Below are positions 50,581 through 58,951 of a DNA stretch of 64,000 nt, piece after piece. Positions within the stretch are counted from its first letter, which is position 1. Every line of letters starts with the position of its first letter. The notes below the pieces were generated by a model. It saw only the letters and a list, made by a program, of their open reading frames with translations. It did no database searches and was not told the DNA's origin. A program made the position numbers and the translations under genes. The stretch comes from JADLHS01 sp964594985 (GTDB lineage: Bacteria; Verrucomicrobiota; Verrucomicrobiia; Limisphaerales; JADLHS01). Where the stretch lies: contig CAZQNQ010000020.1 in the NCBI GenBank assembly GCA_964594985.1, positions 42,222 through 106,221 of the forward strand, in the 5' to 3' direction.

Positions 50581-50621
50581 GCTTCGTTCAGGGGTTCCAG
50601 GCGCGAATCTTTCGGGACAAT

Positions 50622-50662
50622 GTCTCCCCATCCGATGGGGAGAGGGACGGGGTGGGGGGGCT
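50622..50662. repeat. TCTCCCCATCCGATGGGGAGA palindrome
   Basis: Compact version of the repeat at 23512-23574, directly upstream of rsmI. Confidence 0.75.
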
Positions 50663-50706
50663 TTCGGTCATTTGGAGCATTCAACTTCACTGCACGCCCT
50701 AATTCT

Positions 50707-51399
50707 ATGGACCAACTTCCGCCTCTCACGCCGTCCACGCTTTACCTCGTTGCCACGCCCATCGGCAATCTGGAAGACATCACGCTCCGCGCTCTGCGGG
50801 TGTTGAAGGAGTGTGACGTTGTCGCCGCCGAAGACACGCGACGCTCCGGACAACTGCTCAGGCACTTCGGCCTCTCGAAACCGCTGCTCAGTTATTTTCA
50901 ATTCAACGAAGCCCGCCGCAGCGAGGAAATCATTGACCGCTTACGGCGCGGCGAGAAGATCGCGCTCGTCACTGATGCGGGCAGCCCCGGTATCAGCGAC
51001 CCCGGCGAGCGCGTGGTCAAAGCCGCCATTGCTGCTGGTTTCCGCGTCGAAGCCGTGCCCGGCGCGTGCGCGCTTGTGGCCGGTCTGACCGCCAGCGGCC
51101 TGCCGACGGACGAGTTTCATTTCATCGGCTTTCTCCCGCACAAATCCGGGCAACGCCGGAACAAACTGGAATCCCTCAAAGCCTTCGATGGAACTCTCGT
51201 TCTTTACGAATCCCCGTATCGCATCGAAAAACTCCTTGTTGAACTGAACGAAGTTTTCCCGGAGCGTCAGATTGTGCTGGCGCGCGAGTTGACCAAGAAG
51301 TTCGAGGAGTTCCTGCGTGGTAAACCGGCGGAACTTTTGGAACTGGCCAAGAAGCGAAGTTTGAAAGGTGAGTTTGTGGTGCTGGTGTCGCCTTCGTAA
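50707..51399 (+). CDS. rsmI: 16S rRNA (cytidine-1402-2'-O)-methyltransferase
   Basis: Modifies C1402 in the decoding centre using SAM. 230 aa. LYLVATPIGNLEDITLRAL, AEDTRRSGQLLRHF, LVTDAGSPGISDPG and AVPGACALVAGL are diagnostic. Ends without the extra C-terminal domain seen in E. coli. ATG 50707; a longer open frame begins inside repeats. A diverged 61-nt copy of its codons ~168-187 is found at 53278-53338. Confidence 0.94.
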   Translation: MDQLPPLTPSTLYLVATPIGNLEDITLRALRVLKECDVVAAEDTRRSGQLLRHFGLSKPLLSYFQFNEARRSEEIIDRLRRGEKIALVTDAGSPGISDPGERVVKAAIAAGFRVEAVPGACALVAGLTASGLPTDEFHFIGFLPHKSGQRRNKLESLKAFDGTLVLYESPYRIEKLLVELNEVFPERQIVLARELTKKFEEFLRGKPAELLELAKKRSLKGEFVVLVSPS

Positions 51400-51768
51400 T
51401 CAAGCTTTCGGAGCATTATCGGTCAGGCGACAGGTCAAAGAGATAATTTGGTCGCTGGCGATGATGAAACAGTGATCTATCAACAGCGGATCCGGCAGCC
51501 CGGTGCGGTCAAAGGTGCCGTCAATTTTCGCCGTCACGATAGTCTGGCCGTCGCGTTCGATTGCGGCCACGATGGTCATCGTAACATTGACGGCGAAGAT
51601 TTCGTGTTCGGCCCATTCTTTGATGGCGGCGCTGCCGTGAATCTCGCGGCCGATGTCTTTGACCACGGCATCGGCGGCAAAGTTGGACAGGAGCGCGGCC
51701 GTATCGCCGGCATTGACGGCCCGAAGGTAAGCGTCAATGGGCTTGGGCAGTTTCATTTCTTTTTTCAT
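51400..51768 (-). CDS. SnoaL-like / NTF2-fold protein
   Basis: 122 aa, cone-shaped alpha+beta fold of the SnoaL/DUF4440 type (IDAYLRAVNAGDTAALLSNF; IHGSAAIKEWAEHEI). Such proteins bind small molecules or act as isomerases/hydrolases; no specific substrate is readable. Convergent with rsmI with no gap. Confidence 0.8.
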   Translation of the reverse strand: MKKEMKLPKPIDAYLRAVNAGDTAALLSNFAADAVVKDIGREIHGSAAIKEWAEHEIFAVNVTMTIVAAIERDGQTIVTAKIDGTFDRTGLPDPLLIDHCFIIASDQIISLTCRLTDNAPKA

Positions 51769-51786
51769 AATAGAGCGCGTTCGTAG

Positions 51787-52209
51787 TCATTCCGAGATGA
51801 AGTCGTAGAACAGGATTTTCTGCGATAGCGGAAGAAAAACCTCCTGCGCGGCTTTTTGGTGGACCGGATGTTTTCCGTAACGCTCCAACGCCGCCCGGTC
51901 GGCGAGCCGCATGACGAGGCAAACATCGAAGGACGAATCCACATAGGAACTCACCACGTTCGGCGGGGCCTGGCCGACGGAGAGGAATTGCACCTCGGGA
52001 ATCTCGCGGGCAAACGCGTGCGCCGCCGCGATGATTTTCTGCCGGTGCTCCGCGTTGCCCGGCTCTTTCAGCCAGACCAGCCCGACGTGATAAAATTTTC
52101 CCGCTGGGGCGGGTTTGGCGACGGTGGCGCAGCCGGAAAGAAATGTCGTGACGGCGAGCGCGGCCACCGTGAACGCCAGCCGGATGGCAGTGTTTGCTTT
52201 TACATTCAT
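51787..52209 (-). CDS. Dabb-domain lipoprotein
   Basis: 140 aa. Lipoprotein signal with lipobox LSGC near residue 27. A stress-responsive alpha/beta barrel (Dabb) domain follows (FYHVGLVWLKEPGNAEHRQK; YGKHPVHQKAAQEVFLPL). Anchored in a membrane and facing the periplasm; molecular role unknown. 18 nt upstream of the SnoaL-like gene, likely co-transcribed. Confidence 0.82.
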   Translation of the reverse strand: MNVKANTAIRLAFTVAALAVTTFLSGCATVAKPAPAGKFYHVGLVWLKEPGNAEHRQKIIAAAHAFAREIPEVQFLSVGQAPPNVVSSYVDSSFDVCLVMRLADRAALERYGKHPVHQKAAQEVFLPLSQKILFYDFISE

Positions 52210-52245
52210 GCGGGCAATCTCGCACCTGCGACTGACAACCTTATG

Positions 52246-53193
52246 TCAGGAGGCTTTGACTTTGTTCGCATGATGCGTGGCCGCGTCGCGGGCGGCGTTC
52301 ACGAGCAATTTCCTCAAATTATCGGGCGCAATGACCGTCGCGCTGCGGCCATACGAAAGCAGCCAGCTCACGAGGCCATCCCAATTCACCGCCGCCAGCG
52401 TCAGGATTACGCCATCGCGCGTCCGGAGTTCGTCCACGATTCCCAGCCACCACTCGCGTTTTGCGCGGTCGGCGGAAAGCGGGGTGAACTTCACCCGCGC
52501 CCGCAAGGCCGGTTGCGGCATCGTGCGGATGTAATCCGCGACGGAAAAATTTTGTCGCGGCGCGAAGGTCTCGCGCAACGCCGTCACCGCGCTCATCCGA
52601 TCCGTGCGGAAATCCCGATAATCCTTGCGCGTGCGACACCAACCAATGAGGTGCCAGCGTTCGAGATAATGGATCAACCCCAGCGGCTCGACGGTTCGGG
52701 CGGTTGTTTCCGTCTGCCCCGCGCCCTGATAGTGAAACCGCAGAACCCGCTGTTCCGCGAGCGCCTGTTGCAGCAGGCTGAGGTCGGCCTGCCGCGGCGC
52801 TTCGCCGTGGGCGGTCACGGCCATGCCGCGCTCCAGTCGGGCGAGCCGGTCCTGATGATCGCGCGGCAGCACGGCGCGCACTTTGGCGAGCGCCGAGCGC
52901 ATCTGGGTTTTTACCGACGCATCGGCAAACTGTCCGGCCAGCAATCCGCCGGTGACCAGCGCGCCGGCCTCCTCCGCGGTGAAATTCACGGGCGGCAGAT
53001 GATAACCCTTCATCAGCGCGTAGCCGACGCCGGCCTCGGCCACGATGGGCACGCCGGCTTCTCCGAGCGCCGCGAGATCGCGGTAGATCGTGCGCACGCT
53101 CAATTCAAACTGCCGGGCCAGTTCCCCGGCGGTGACGACACGTTTGGATTGCAGGAAAAGAATCAGAGCCAGCAAACGATCCACGCGATTCAT
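52246..53193 (-). CDS. YafY/PaaX-type HTH-WYL transcriptional regulator
   Basis: 315 aa. N-terminal winged HTH (VDRLLALILFLQSKRVVTAG; RTIYRDLAALGEAG) and WYL domain (LRFHYQGAGQTETTARTVEP; RWHLIGWCRTRKDYRDFR), which senses ligands or nucleic acids. It is 36 nt upstream of the Dabb/SnoaL pair and probably autoregulates that cluster. Confidence 0.88.
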   Translation of the reverse strand: MNRVDRLLALILFLQSKRVVTAGELARQFELSVRTIYRDLAALGEAGVPIVAEAGVGYALMKGYHLPPVNFTAEEAGALVTGGLLAGQFADASVKTQMRSALAKVRAVLPRDHQDRLARLERGMAVTAHGEAPRQADLSLLQQALAEQRVLRFHYQGAGQTETTARTVEPLGLIHYLERWHLIGWCRTRKDYRDFRTDRMSAVTALRETFAPRQNFSVADYIRTMPQPALRARVKFTPLSADRAKREWWLGIVDELRTRDGVILTLAAVNWDGLVSWLLSYGRSATVIAPDNLRKLLVNAARDAATHHANKVKAS

Positions 53194-53277
53194 GCGCGCA
53201 CCTTCTTACAGGAAATCCGGCGCTAACACCGTAATAAACTGAAATTCCCTAAAACCTTCGCTGACATTGATGCGCTG

Positions 53278-53338
53278 CGAATTCCCGTATTGCATCGAAA
53301 AACTTGGCGGCGAACTGAACGAAGTTTTCCCCGAACGT
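53278..53338 (+). pseudogene. rsmI-derived fragment
   Basis: 61 nt aligning without gaps to rsmI 51207-51267, about 51 of 61 bases equal by eye. It still reads EFPYCIEKL...ELNEVFPER-like residues where rsmI has ESPYRIEKL...ELNEVFPER. It has no start or further homology and runs into an inverted repeat. Confidence 0.65.
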
Positions 53339-53447
53339 TCGGCGCGCGGCTGTTCTCAGCCGCAGCGGGTCCGCCAACCAGGGAATGGTTCGAATTATCT
53401 TCCCGCTTCGGTTGGCAATCGAGCGTGCTGCGGCTGGGACAGCCGCG
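53339..53447. repeat. GCGGCTGT...CAGCCGC inverted repeat
   Basis: GCGCGGCTGTTCTCAGCCGCAGCG on the left is mirrored by GCTGCGGCTGGGACAGCCGCG on the right. It sits between the rsmI fragment and a glcD-like 3' fragment. 53194-53491 holds no gene. Confidence 0.65.
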
Positions 53448-53453
53448 CTCCGA

Positions 53454-53483
53454 CTCAAACAAACGTCCCCGGATTCAGAATCC
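53454..53483 (-). pseudogene. 3'-end fragment of a glcD-like gene
   Basis: 30 nt matching 54211-54240, the last codons of the FAD oxidase, at 26 of 30 positions. On the minus strand it reads GILNPGTFV and stop, the typical C-terminus of GlcD proteins. It flanks the toxin-antitoxin pair in direct orientation to glcD. Confidence 0.55.
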
Positions 53484-53491
53484 CTTTGAGA

Positions 53492-53782
53492 CTACGTGCG
53501 CTCCGTTCCGTAATCGGGATGGCGGTGATGATGCCGAACCAAAGTTATCCGAATGCCGTCGGGTAATTGGCGGTAGAGAAAGTGGTAGGGGAATCGTTTC
53601 AAGTTGGCGCGACGGAAACCGGATTTGAGCGGGTGAAATCTTCCCGGGTTGGCCGCAGCCAGCGCGATAACCCGGCGCAACTCATCTTTGAACGCTTCAC
53701 CTAATCTCCGGGACACGGGATCGTAACGCTGGAGCGCCTCCGCCACGTCATTCGCAACGGCGGGATGATACTGGACCTTCAC
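53492..53782 (-). CDS. RelE/ParE-family toxin
   Basis: 96 aa, compact toxin fold: VQYHPAVANDVAEALQRYD, GEAFKDELRRVIALAAANPG, FHPLKSGFRRANLKRFPYHF and a basic C-terminus. RelE-type members cleave mRNA on the ribosome; ParE-type poison gyrase. The sequence does not decide which. Overlaps the antitoxin by 4 nt. Confidence 0.88.
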   Translation of the reverse strand: MKVQYHPAVANDVAEALQRYDPVSRRLGEAFKDELRRVIALAAANPGRFHPLKSGFRRANLKRFPYHFLYRQLPDGIRITLVRHHHRHPDYGTERT

Positions 53783-54009
53783 TGCTGGCGACGGGCTTCA
53801 ACCTGCTTCCAAAACTCGCCGTCGTGCAGCGCCTGGACCTGGCCGCTTTCAATCTCGCGTTCGCGACGTTCCGCTTCCGCGAGTTCTTCGGCTTCCGACC
53901 ACGCCTCGGATAACGGCGGCAAAGAATTCAAGAGGGATTCCGCGAGCCGGGCGCGCTCGTTTGCGTCCAGCGCCAGAGCTTTGTTCCTGATTTCATCAAT
54001 CGCCGTCAT
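53779..54009 (-). CDS. Antitoxin of the addiction-module type
   Basis: 76 aa (MTAIDEIRNKALALDANERARLAESLLNSL) of the short helical antitoxins paired with RelE/ParE toxins. It precedes and overlaps the toxin, the normal order. Binds and neutralises the toxin and likely autorepresses. Close homologues are often called addiction-module component proteins. Confidence 0.85.
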   Translation of the reverse strand: MTAIDEIRNKALALDANERARLAESLLNSLPPLSEAWSEAEELAEAERREREIESGQVQALHDGEFWKQVEARRQQ

Positions 54010-54096
54010 GGTTCAACCGTATCCCGCCGGTTCTGGTCTGGCAAGTGTTTGGAGGCTCGGGGCGTGACCGGAAGTGCCGTGCGCGCCTGGCCCCGA

Positions 54097-54179
54097 CCCG
54101 GGAGCGCTGGCGTCCCGCCGGCGCGTTCCGCGCTGCTTCAGGAAGGGAGACTCGCCAGCGAGACGCTGGCGCTCCCGGG
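54097..54179. repeat. CCCGGGAGCGCTGGCG inverted repeat
   Basis: Arms 54097-54114 and 54162-54179 (two mismatches), between the antitoxin and glcD. It occupies the space between two minus-strand units. Confidence 0.7.
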
Positions 54180-54211
54180 AGTTCGGCCCGGCTTTTACCG
54201 CTGACGGTAGC

Positions 54212-55588
54212 TCAGACAAACTTCCCCGGATTCAAAATCGCCTTCGGATCAAGCGCCAGTTTGACGGTGCGGTGCAGGGCACGGGCTTCCTGGGAAACGG
54301 CCAGCGGCCACCAGCGTTGTTTGGCAATGCCGACGCCGTGTTCGCCGGTGATCGAGCCGCCCCACGCCAGGATTTGTTTGAACAGGTCATCAAGCGTGGC
54401 TTCGCTGCGTTTCTTTGCGCCGGGTTGGGTGTAATCCACCATGATATTCGTGTGGATGTTGCCGTCGCCGGCGTGGCCGAAACACGCGACCGCGATGCCG
54501 TGCTTTTTTTGCAATCGCGCGGCGAAGTCGAACAAGTCCTCCAGCCGGCTGCGCGGGACGACGATGTCTTCGTTCAGCTTGGTGAGGCCGGTGTCGCGCA
54601 GTGCATACGAAAACTCGCGGCGGATTTGCCAGACTTCCTCGCATTGCTTGTCGCCAAGACCGGTTTCGATGAACAGCAGTTTCTGTTTGCGGATGATGCG
54701 TTGCAGCGTCTTTACTTCGCCGCGAACGGATTCGCGTTGGCCGTCCACTTCCACGATCAAGTGCGCTTTGCAGCCGCGCAGGCGTTCGCTCTTGGTGCGT
54801 TTGTAGGCGGCGGCGAGCGTGAAGGAGTCGGCGAGTTCGAGGGCGGCGGGAAGAAATCCGGCGGCCAGAATCGCGTGCAGCGTGCGGACGGCTTGCCGCA
54901 TGGAACTGAATCCGATGGCCAGGTTGGCGCGATACGGCGGGAGTGGCAGGAGCTTGAGCGTGGCTTCAGTTACGACGCCCAGCAACCCTTCCGAGCCGAC
55001 GAACAAACGATGCAGATCAAAGCCGGTTTTGTTTTTGTGTGTGCGACCGCCGAGTTTGACGATGGTGCCGTCCGCCAGCACGACTTCGAGGCCGAGCACG
55101 TAATCGCGCGTGACGCCGTATTTCAAGCAGCGCGGGCCGCCGGCGTTGGTGATGATGTTGCCGCCGATGGAATTCTTGGCGCGGCTCGCCGGGTCGGGCG
55201 GATAAAAAAGATTCTGCGCCTCAACCTTCGCCTGCAAGTCGGCGGTGACGACGTTCGGCTCCACCACCGCGACAAAATCGCCCGCGTTGATTTCCTTGAT
55301 GCGGTTCATCCGTTCCAGCGACAGCACGATGCCGCCGTGCAACGGCACGCATCCACCGACGTAGCCGTGGCCTGCGCCGCGCGCGGTGACGGGGATGCTG
55401 TGCTGGTTGGCAAAGCGCAGGATTGTCGCGACCGACTTGGTGGAGCGGGGCAGGGCGACGGCGTCCGGCAGGTGCGACGCGAACCATTTGTCGCCGGCGT
55501 ATTCCTTGAGCGTGGCGGGATCGAGTTTGATTTCGCCGGGGAGGAGTTTCTTGAGCGTTGCGAGCGGACGGGCGAACGGAGAATTCAT
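54212..55588 (-). CDS. FAD-linked oxidase, GlcD/D-lactate dehydrogenase-like
   Basis: 458 aa VAO-type flavoprotein oxidising a 2-hydroxy acid such as glycolate or D-lactate. FAD-binding part VTARGAGHGYVGGCVPLHGG and NSIGGNIITNAGGPRCLKYG; C-terminal HAGDGNIHTNIM and GGSITGEHGVGIAKQRW. Start ATG 55588. No GlcE/GlcF subunits follow, so it probably acts alone, possibly on lactate from the deoxysugar pathway. Confidence 0.9.
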   Translation of the reverse strand: MNSPFARPLATLKKLLPGEIKLDPATLKEYAGDKWFASHLPDAVALPRSTKSVATILRFANQHSIPVTARGAGHGYVGGCVPLHGGIVLSLERMNRIKEINAGDFVAVVEPNVVTADLQAKVEAQNLFYPPDPASRAKNSIGGNIITNAGGPRCLKYGVTRDYVLGLEVVLADGTIVKLGGRTHKNKTGFDLHRLFVGSEGLLGVVTEATLKLLPLPPYRANLAIGFSSMRQAVRTLHAILAAGFLPAALELADSFTLAAAYKRTKSERLRGCKAHLIVEVDGQRESVRGEVKTLQRIIRKQKLLFIETGLGDKQCEEVWQIRREFSYALRDTGLTKLNEDIVVPRSRLEDLFDFAARLQKKHGIAVACFGHAGDGNIHTNIMVDYTQPGAKKRSEATLDDLFKQILAWGGSITGEHGVGIAKQRWWPLAVSQEARALHRTVKLALDPKAILNPGKFV

Positions 55589-55597
55589 TTTCAAAAT

Positions 55598-55745
55598 TTA
55601 ACCACAGATGGACACAGATGAACACGGATAAGCGACGGAGCGCGGCGTTTACGCCGCTTCAGTGTTCCAAGCGGCAGCGGACTGGTCGTTGTTGCCATCC
55701 CCGCACGATGGTCATTGAAGCGGGCTGAAGCCCGCGCTCCAGAAC
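55598..55745. repeat. ACCACAGATGGACACAGATG-type repeat
   Basis: Left end resembles the outer repeat at 21468. The inner part has GCGGCGTTTACGCCGC and GAAGCGGGCTGAAGCCCGCG dyads. Lies upstream of glcD. Confidence 0.65.
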
Positions 55746-55769
55746 TGGAGCGCGCCAGATTCAAAGAGT

Positions 55770-56003
55770 TCATTCGAGTGGCTGGTCCAGAATAACGGGA
55801 CTGGCGAGAAATTCCCTGGCTTCGGTGGCTTCGGTTTCGGGGACTTGAACCTGGATTCCTCCCGCCGCAAGCACCGAGCCTTCCAAGGTCAAGGAGGCGA
55901 GTTCGCCTTTGATGACCGGGTGAAAGCCGGCGGCGTCCAGTCGTGACGCGGTGAGGTTGGCGTCGGCTGAATTCAACAAGGTGGAAACGGTGATCAGTTT
56001 CAT
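55770..56003 (-). CDS. DUF2007 protein
   Basis: 77 aa, MKLITVSTLLNSADANLTAS...GFHPVIKG, matching the small DUF2007 putative signal-transducing fold. No membrane segment. Function unknown. The upstream 56004-56218 is filled with repeats. Confidence 0.8.
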   Translation of the reverse strand: MKLITVSTLLNSADANLTASRLDAAGFHPVIKGELASLTLEGSVLAAGGIQVQVPETEATEAREFLASPVILDQPLE

Positions 56004-56077
56004 GGCTGGGGAATAAGATTAAGGGTAAGATCAGGATTAAAATTGAGAGCGTATCTGTGTTCTCGTTTGAAACACGG

Positions 56078-56172
56078 AGCAGGGATGCTCCGTGAACCCG
56101 CGGGCAAGGATGCCCGCGTTACGTCCGTAGCGCAGGCATCTTTGCCTGCGGGTTCTGGCGGCATCTTGCCGC
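56078..56172. repeat. Tandem short palindromes
   Basis: Three dyads in a row: CACGGAGCAGGGATGCTCCGTG, CGCGGGCAAGGATGCCCGCG and GGCGGCATCTTGCCGCC. A mosaic of repeat elements between the DUF2007 and PIN/TRAM genes; no gene inside. Confidence 0.7.
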
Positions 56173-56218
56173 CAGTTCCGAAATTTCGTTGGATGATTAC
56201 CGCGTCGTTTTTCATCGG

Positions 56219-57244
56219 TCAAGTTGTCGGCCCCGGGCGTAAATCCGCAAACACAATGACTCCCGCGCCGGTTTGAATCACGCTTTGCACGACGGCTTCG
56301 ACCTGCTGGCCGATCCGGGCCTGAGCGTTGTTGACGACGACCATCGTGCCGTCGGGCAGATAAGCGACGGCCTGGCCCTTGTCCTTGCCTTCGCGGACGA
56401 GTTTGAGCGTCAAAACCTCACCGGGCAGCATTGTTGGCTTCAGCAGCCGGGCGAGTTCGTGGAGATTCACGCAGGTCACGTTCTGCAACGCGGCGATTTT
56501 GCCGAGGTTGTGATCGTTGGTATAGAGCTTGGCGTTCAGGTTGCGCGCGAGCCGGACGAGTTTGGCGTCCACGCCGTCTTCCTCCGGAAAATCCCCATCG
56601 TGAATCTTCACCTCGTTGCGCTGATTCTTCTGGATGCGTTGCAACATCTCCAGCCCGCGGCGGCCCCGGGCGCGTTTGATGGCGTCGTTGGAGTCGGCCA
56701 CCTGTTGCAGTTCCTTCAAGACGAAGCGCGGCACGACAATGATGCCCTCGATGAAGTTCGCCTCGATCAGATCGGCCACGCGCCCATCAATCACCGCGCT
56801 GGTGTCGAGCAGGATGAGGTTGTCCGGCTTGTCGCCGCGGCGCGCAAAGCGCACATAGGGGATGATGAGCGAGAAATCCTCCTTGTTGCTGCGCATGGCG
56901 AGCACCATGCCGATGTAACTGAACCCGAGGAACAAGCCGAGCCGGATGAGCCAGCGGGTGTCCTCGTTGACGCTGACGAACAGCCCGGAACTATCAATCA
57001 ATTGCGCGACGACGATGCCCAGCAGCAGGCCGAAGGTGGTCGCGGAAAAGGCGCGCAGCGAAAAGCCTTTGAGCATTTCATCCAATGCCACCATCAAGCC
57101 GCCGAAGCCAAAGCCGATGATCGGGCCGATCCAGACGCGCGGTGTCCCGCCGAGCAAATCCGGGCGCAACTGGCTCAACGCAAAGCCGGCGAGCGTGCAA
57201 AGCCCGAGGAACAGGATGCGGATGGCCCAGATGGCGGTGATCAT
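56219..57244 (-). CDS. PIN/TRAM-domain membrane protein (YacL-like)
   Basis: 341 aa. Four hydrophobic helices in residues 1-115, a PIN nuclease domain (LLDTSAVIDGRVADL; DAKLVRLARNL; YTNDHNLGKIA) with the expected acidic residues, then a TRAM domain (GQAVAYLPDGTMVVVNNAQA). Predicted membrane-tethered RNase. Start ATG 57244 is ATGA-coupled to mlaD, an association with lipid transport that may be only positional. Confidence 0.88.
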   Translation of the reverse strand: MITAIWAIRILFLGLCTLAGFALSQLRPDLLGGTPRVWIGPIIGFGFGGLMVALDEMLKGFSLRAFSATTFGLLLGIVVAQLIDSSGLFVSVNEDTRWLIRLGLFLGFSYIGMVLAMRSNKEDFSLIIPYVRFARRGDKPDNLILLDTSAVIDGRVADLIEANFIEGIIVVPRFVLKELQQVADSNDAIKRARGRRGLEMLQRIQKNQRNEVKIHDGDFPEEDGVDAKLVRLARNLNAKLYTNDHNLGKIAALQNVTCVNLHELARLLKPTMLPGEVLTLKLVREGKDKGQAVAYLPDGTMVVVNNAQARIGQQVEAVVQSVIQTGAGVIVFADLRPGPTT

Positions 57245-58212
57245 TTGTTTTTGGCGGGCGCGTTGGTCTCGGGCGGGGGCGGAACTTTTTGTTTCCACAT
57301 GATGCCCCAGAGGCCGCGCGTGTTCAGGTTGCTGGTGGTGACGGTGAGATTCTGCGCGATGGTGGTCAGGTTGGTGGCGAGCGTTTCGTCGCGCAACAAC
57401 CGGCCGGCCACGCCGCGCCCGTTCTGCAGGTCGGTCACCAGGTTGGTCAAGGTCACGGTGGTCGCCTCGAGATTGAGGATCGCGTTGTTGAGGTTGGTCT
57501 CGTTGTTGGCGATGAGCGAATGCGCGTAATCCGCCAGCGGCGGCAGTTGCGCGGCGAAACGATCCAGATTGCTCACGACCGTGGCGACGGGTGCCGTGTT
57601 GCTGGCGACGAGGTCGCTCACGTGTTTGACCATCGCTTCGGCCTCGGTGGTCATCTTGTCCAATCGTTCGATCGAGTTGCCGAGGTTCTGCAGCTTGTCC
57701 TCCGTCAACACCAGCCGCCGCACGTCGCTGACGGCGGCGTTCAGGTTCGTCACCGTATGACTGATCTGCCGGATCGTGTCCGTGGCGACGGCGACCGCTT
57801 CCTGCATGTTGAAGGGCGCTTTGGCAACGACATCCGCGCGGTTGGTCAGCACGTAACCGAGGTCATCCGTCGGATAAATCGCGATGAACTGGTCGCCGAG
57901 GAAGCCCGCCTGCTCGATCTCAAAGCGCGCGTCGGAATAGAGTTTGAACTCCGATTCGACCTTGAGAAAGATCGTCACGCTCTTGCCCCCTTCGTTGAGC
58001 TGCGTGCCTTTGACGAGGCCGACCTGGATGCCGCGCATGAGCACCTTGGCCCCGGACTTGAGGCCGCCGACGTTGCCGGACTTGAGGCGCAGTTCGTAGT
58101 AACTTTTGTAAAACGGGATGCTGCGGCTGAACAACAGGGTGAGGCCGCCGAGCAGCACGAGGCTGAACAGCAGGAAAATTCCCACTTGGGTTTGAATCCG
58201 CGTTTGGCTCAT
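57241..58212 (-). CDS. mlaD: MlaD/MCE-family lipid-transport substrate-binding protein
   Basis: 323 aa, start ATG 58212. TM anchor near residues 10-30 (VGIFLLFSLVLLGGLTLLF), MCE domain ~40-115 (VGGLKSGAKVLMRGIQVGLV), then a long helical part ending in a Pro-rich tail. Forms a periplasmic ring carrying phospholipids with MlaE/MlaF. Confidence 0.9.
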   Translation of the reverse strand: MSQTRIQTQVGIFLLFSLVLLGGLTLLFSRSIPFYKSYYELRLKSGNVGGLKSGAKVLMRGIQVGLVKGTQLNEGGKSVTIFLKVESEFKLYSDARFEIEQAGFLGDQFIAIYPTDDLGYVLTNRADVVAKAPFNMQEAVAVATDTIRQISHTVTNLNAAVSDVRRLVLTEDKLQNLGNSIERLDKMTTEAEAMVKHVSDLVASNTAPVATVVSNLDRFAAQLPPLADYAHSLIANNETNLNNAILNLEATTVTLTNLVTDLQNGRGVAGRLLRDETLATNLTTIAQNLTVTTSNLNTRGLWGIMWKQKVPPPPETNAPAKNK

Positions 58213-58219
58213 AGTTTGG

Positions 58220-58951
58220 TTACGGATCGGCCACGCCGTCAATGAACTGCCGGACCACCGGGTCGGTGGAGGCAAAAATATCCGCGGGCGTGCCGTTGGC
58301 GTAAATCTTTTTATTGTGCAGCATCACCAGCCGGTTTCCCACCCGCCGGGCACTGCGCATGTCGTGCGTGACCACGATGGAGGTGACCTTGAGGCACTCC
58401 GTCACCCGCATGATGAGCTTGTCAATGCTGTCGGACACGATGGGATCGAGGCCGGTGGTCGGCTCGTCGTAGAGCACGATCTGCGGCTGATACACGATCG
58501 CCCGCGCCAGACCGACGCGTTTGCGCATCCCGCCGGATAACTCGGACGGGCTTTTCTTTTCGATGTCCCGCAACTCCACCATGTCCAGGGCTTCCGCAAC
58601 TTTGCGGGCGATCTCCTGCTCGGTGAATTTTTTCTCGCGCCGGAGGGCGAACGCCACGTTCTCCGCCACGTTCATCGAATCGAACAGCGCCGCGCCCTGG
58701 AACACCATGCCGAACTGGCTGCGCACCCGGATGAGATTGCGCTCGTTCAGGTGCGTGATGTCCTCGCCGTTGATCAACACCGCACCGGCGTCCGGCTGGA
58801 GCAGGCCGATGATGTGTTTGAGCAGGACGCTTTTGCCGCCGCCGCTGCGGCCGACGATGACCAGCGATTCCCCCTGTTCGATGGAGAAGCTGACGCCGTC
58901 GAGGATCGGCTGCGGGCCGAAACTTTTCTTCAGGTCGCGCACTTCGATCAT
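58220..58951 (-). CDS. mlaF: MlaF-type ABC ATPase
   Basis: 243 aa. Walker A GRSGGGKSVLLKH, signature LSGGMRKRVGLARA, Walker B IVLYDEPTTGLDP. Powers lipid transport with MlaE. Its start overlaps the mlaE stop by 4 nt; mlaD follows by 7 nt. Confidence 0.94.
   Translation of the reverse strand: MIEVRDLKKSFGPQPILDGVSFSIEQGESLVIVGRSGGGKSVLLKHIIGLLQPDAGAVLINGEDITHLNERNLIRVRSQFGMVFQGAALFDSMNVAENVAFALRREKKFTEQEIARKVAEALDMVELRDIEKKSPSELSGGMRKRVGLARAIVYQPQIVLYDEPTTGLDPIVSDSIDKLIMRVTECLKVTSIVVTHDMRSARRVGNRLVMLHNKKIYANGTPADIFASTDPVVRQFIDGVADP

Noticed and set aside
53267..53628. Plus-strand frames covering the rsmI fragment and repeats
   Set aside because: Composed of a gene fragment, an inverted repeat and antisense toxin sequence.
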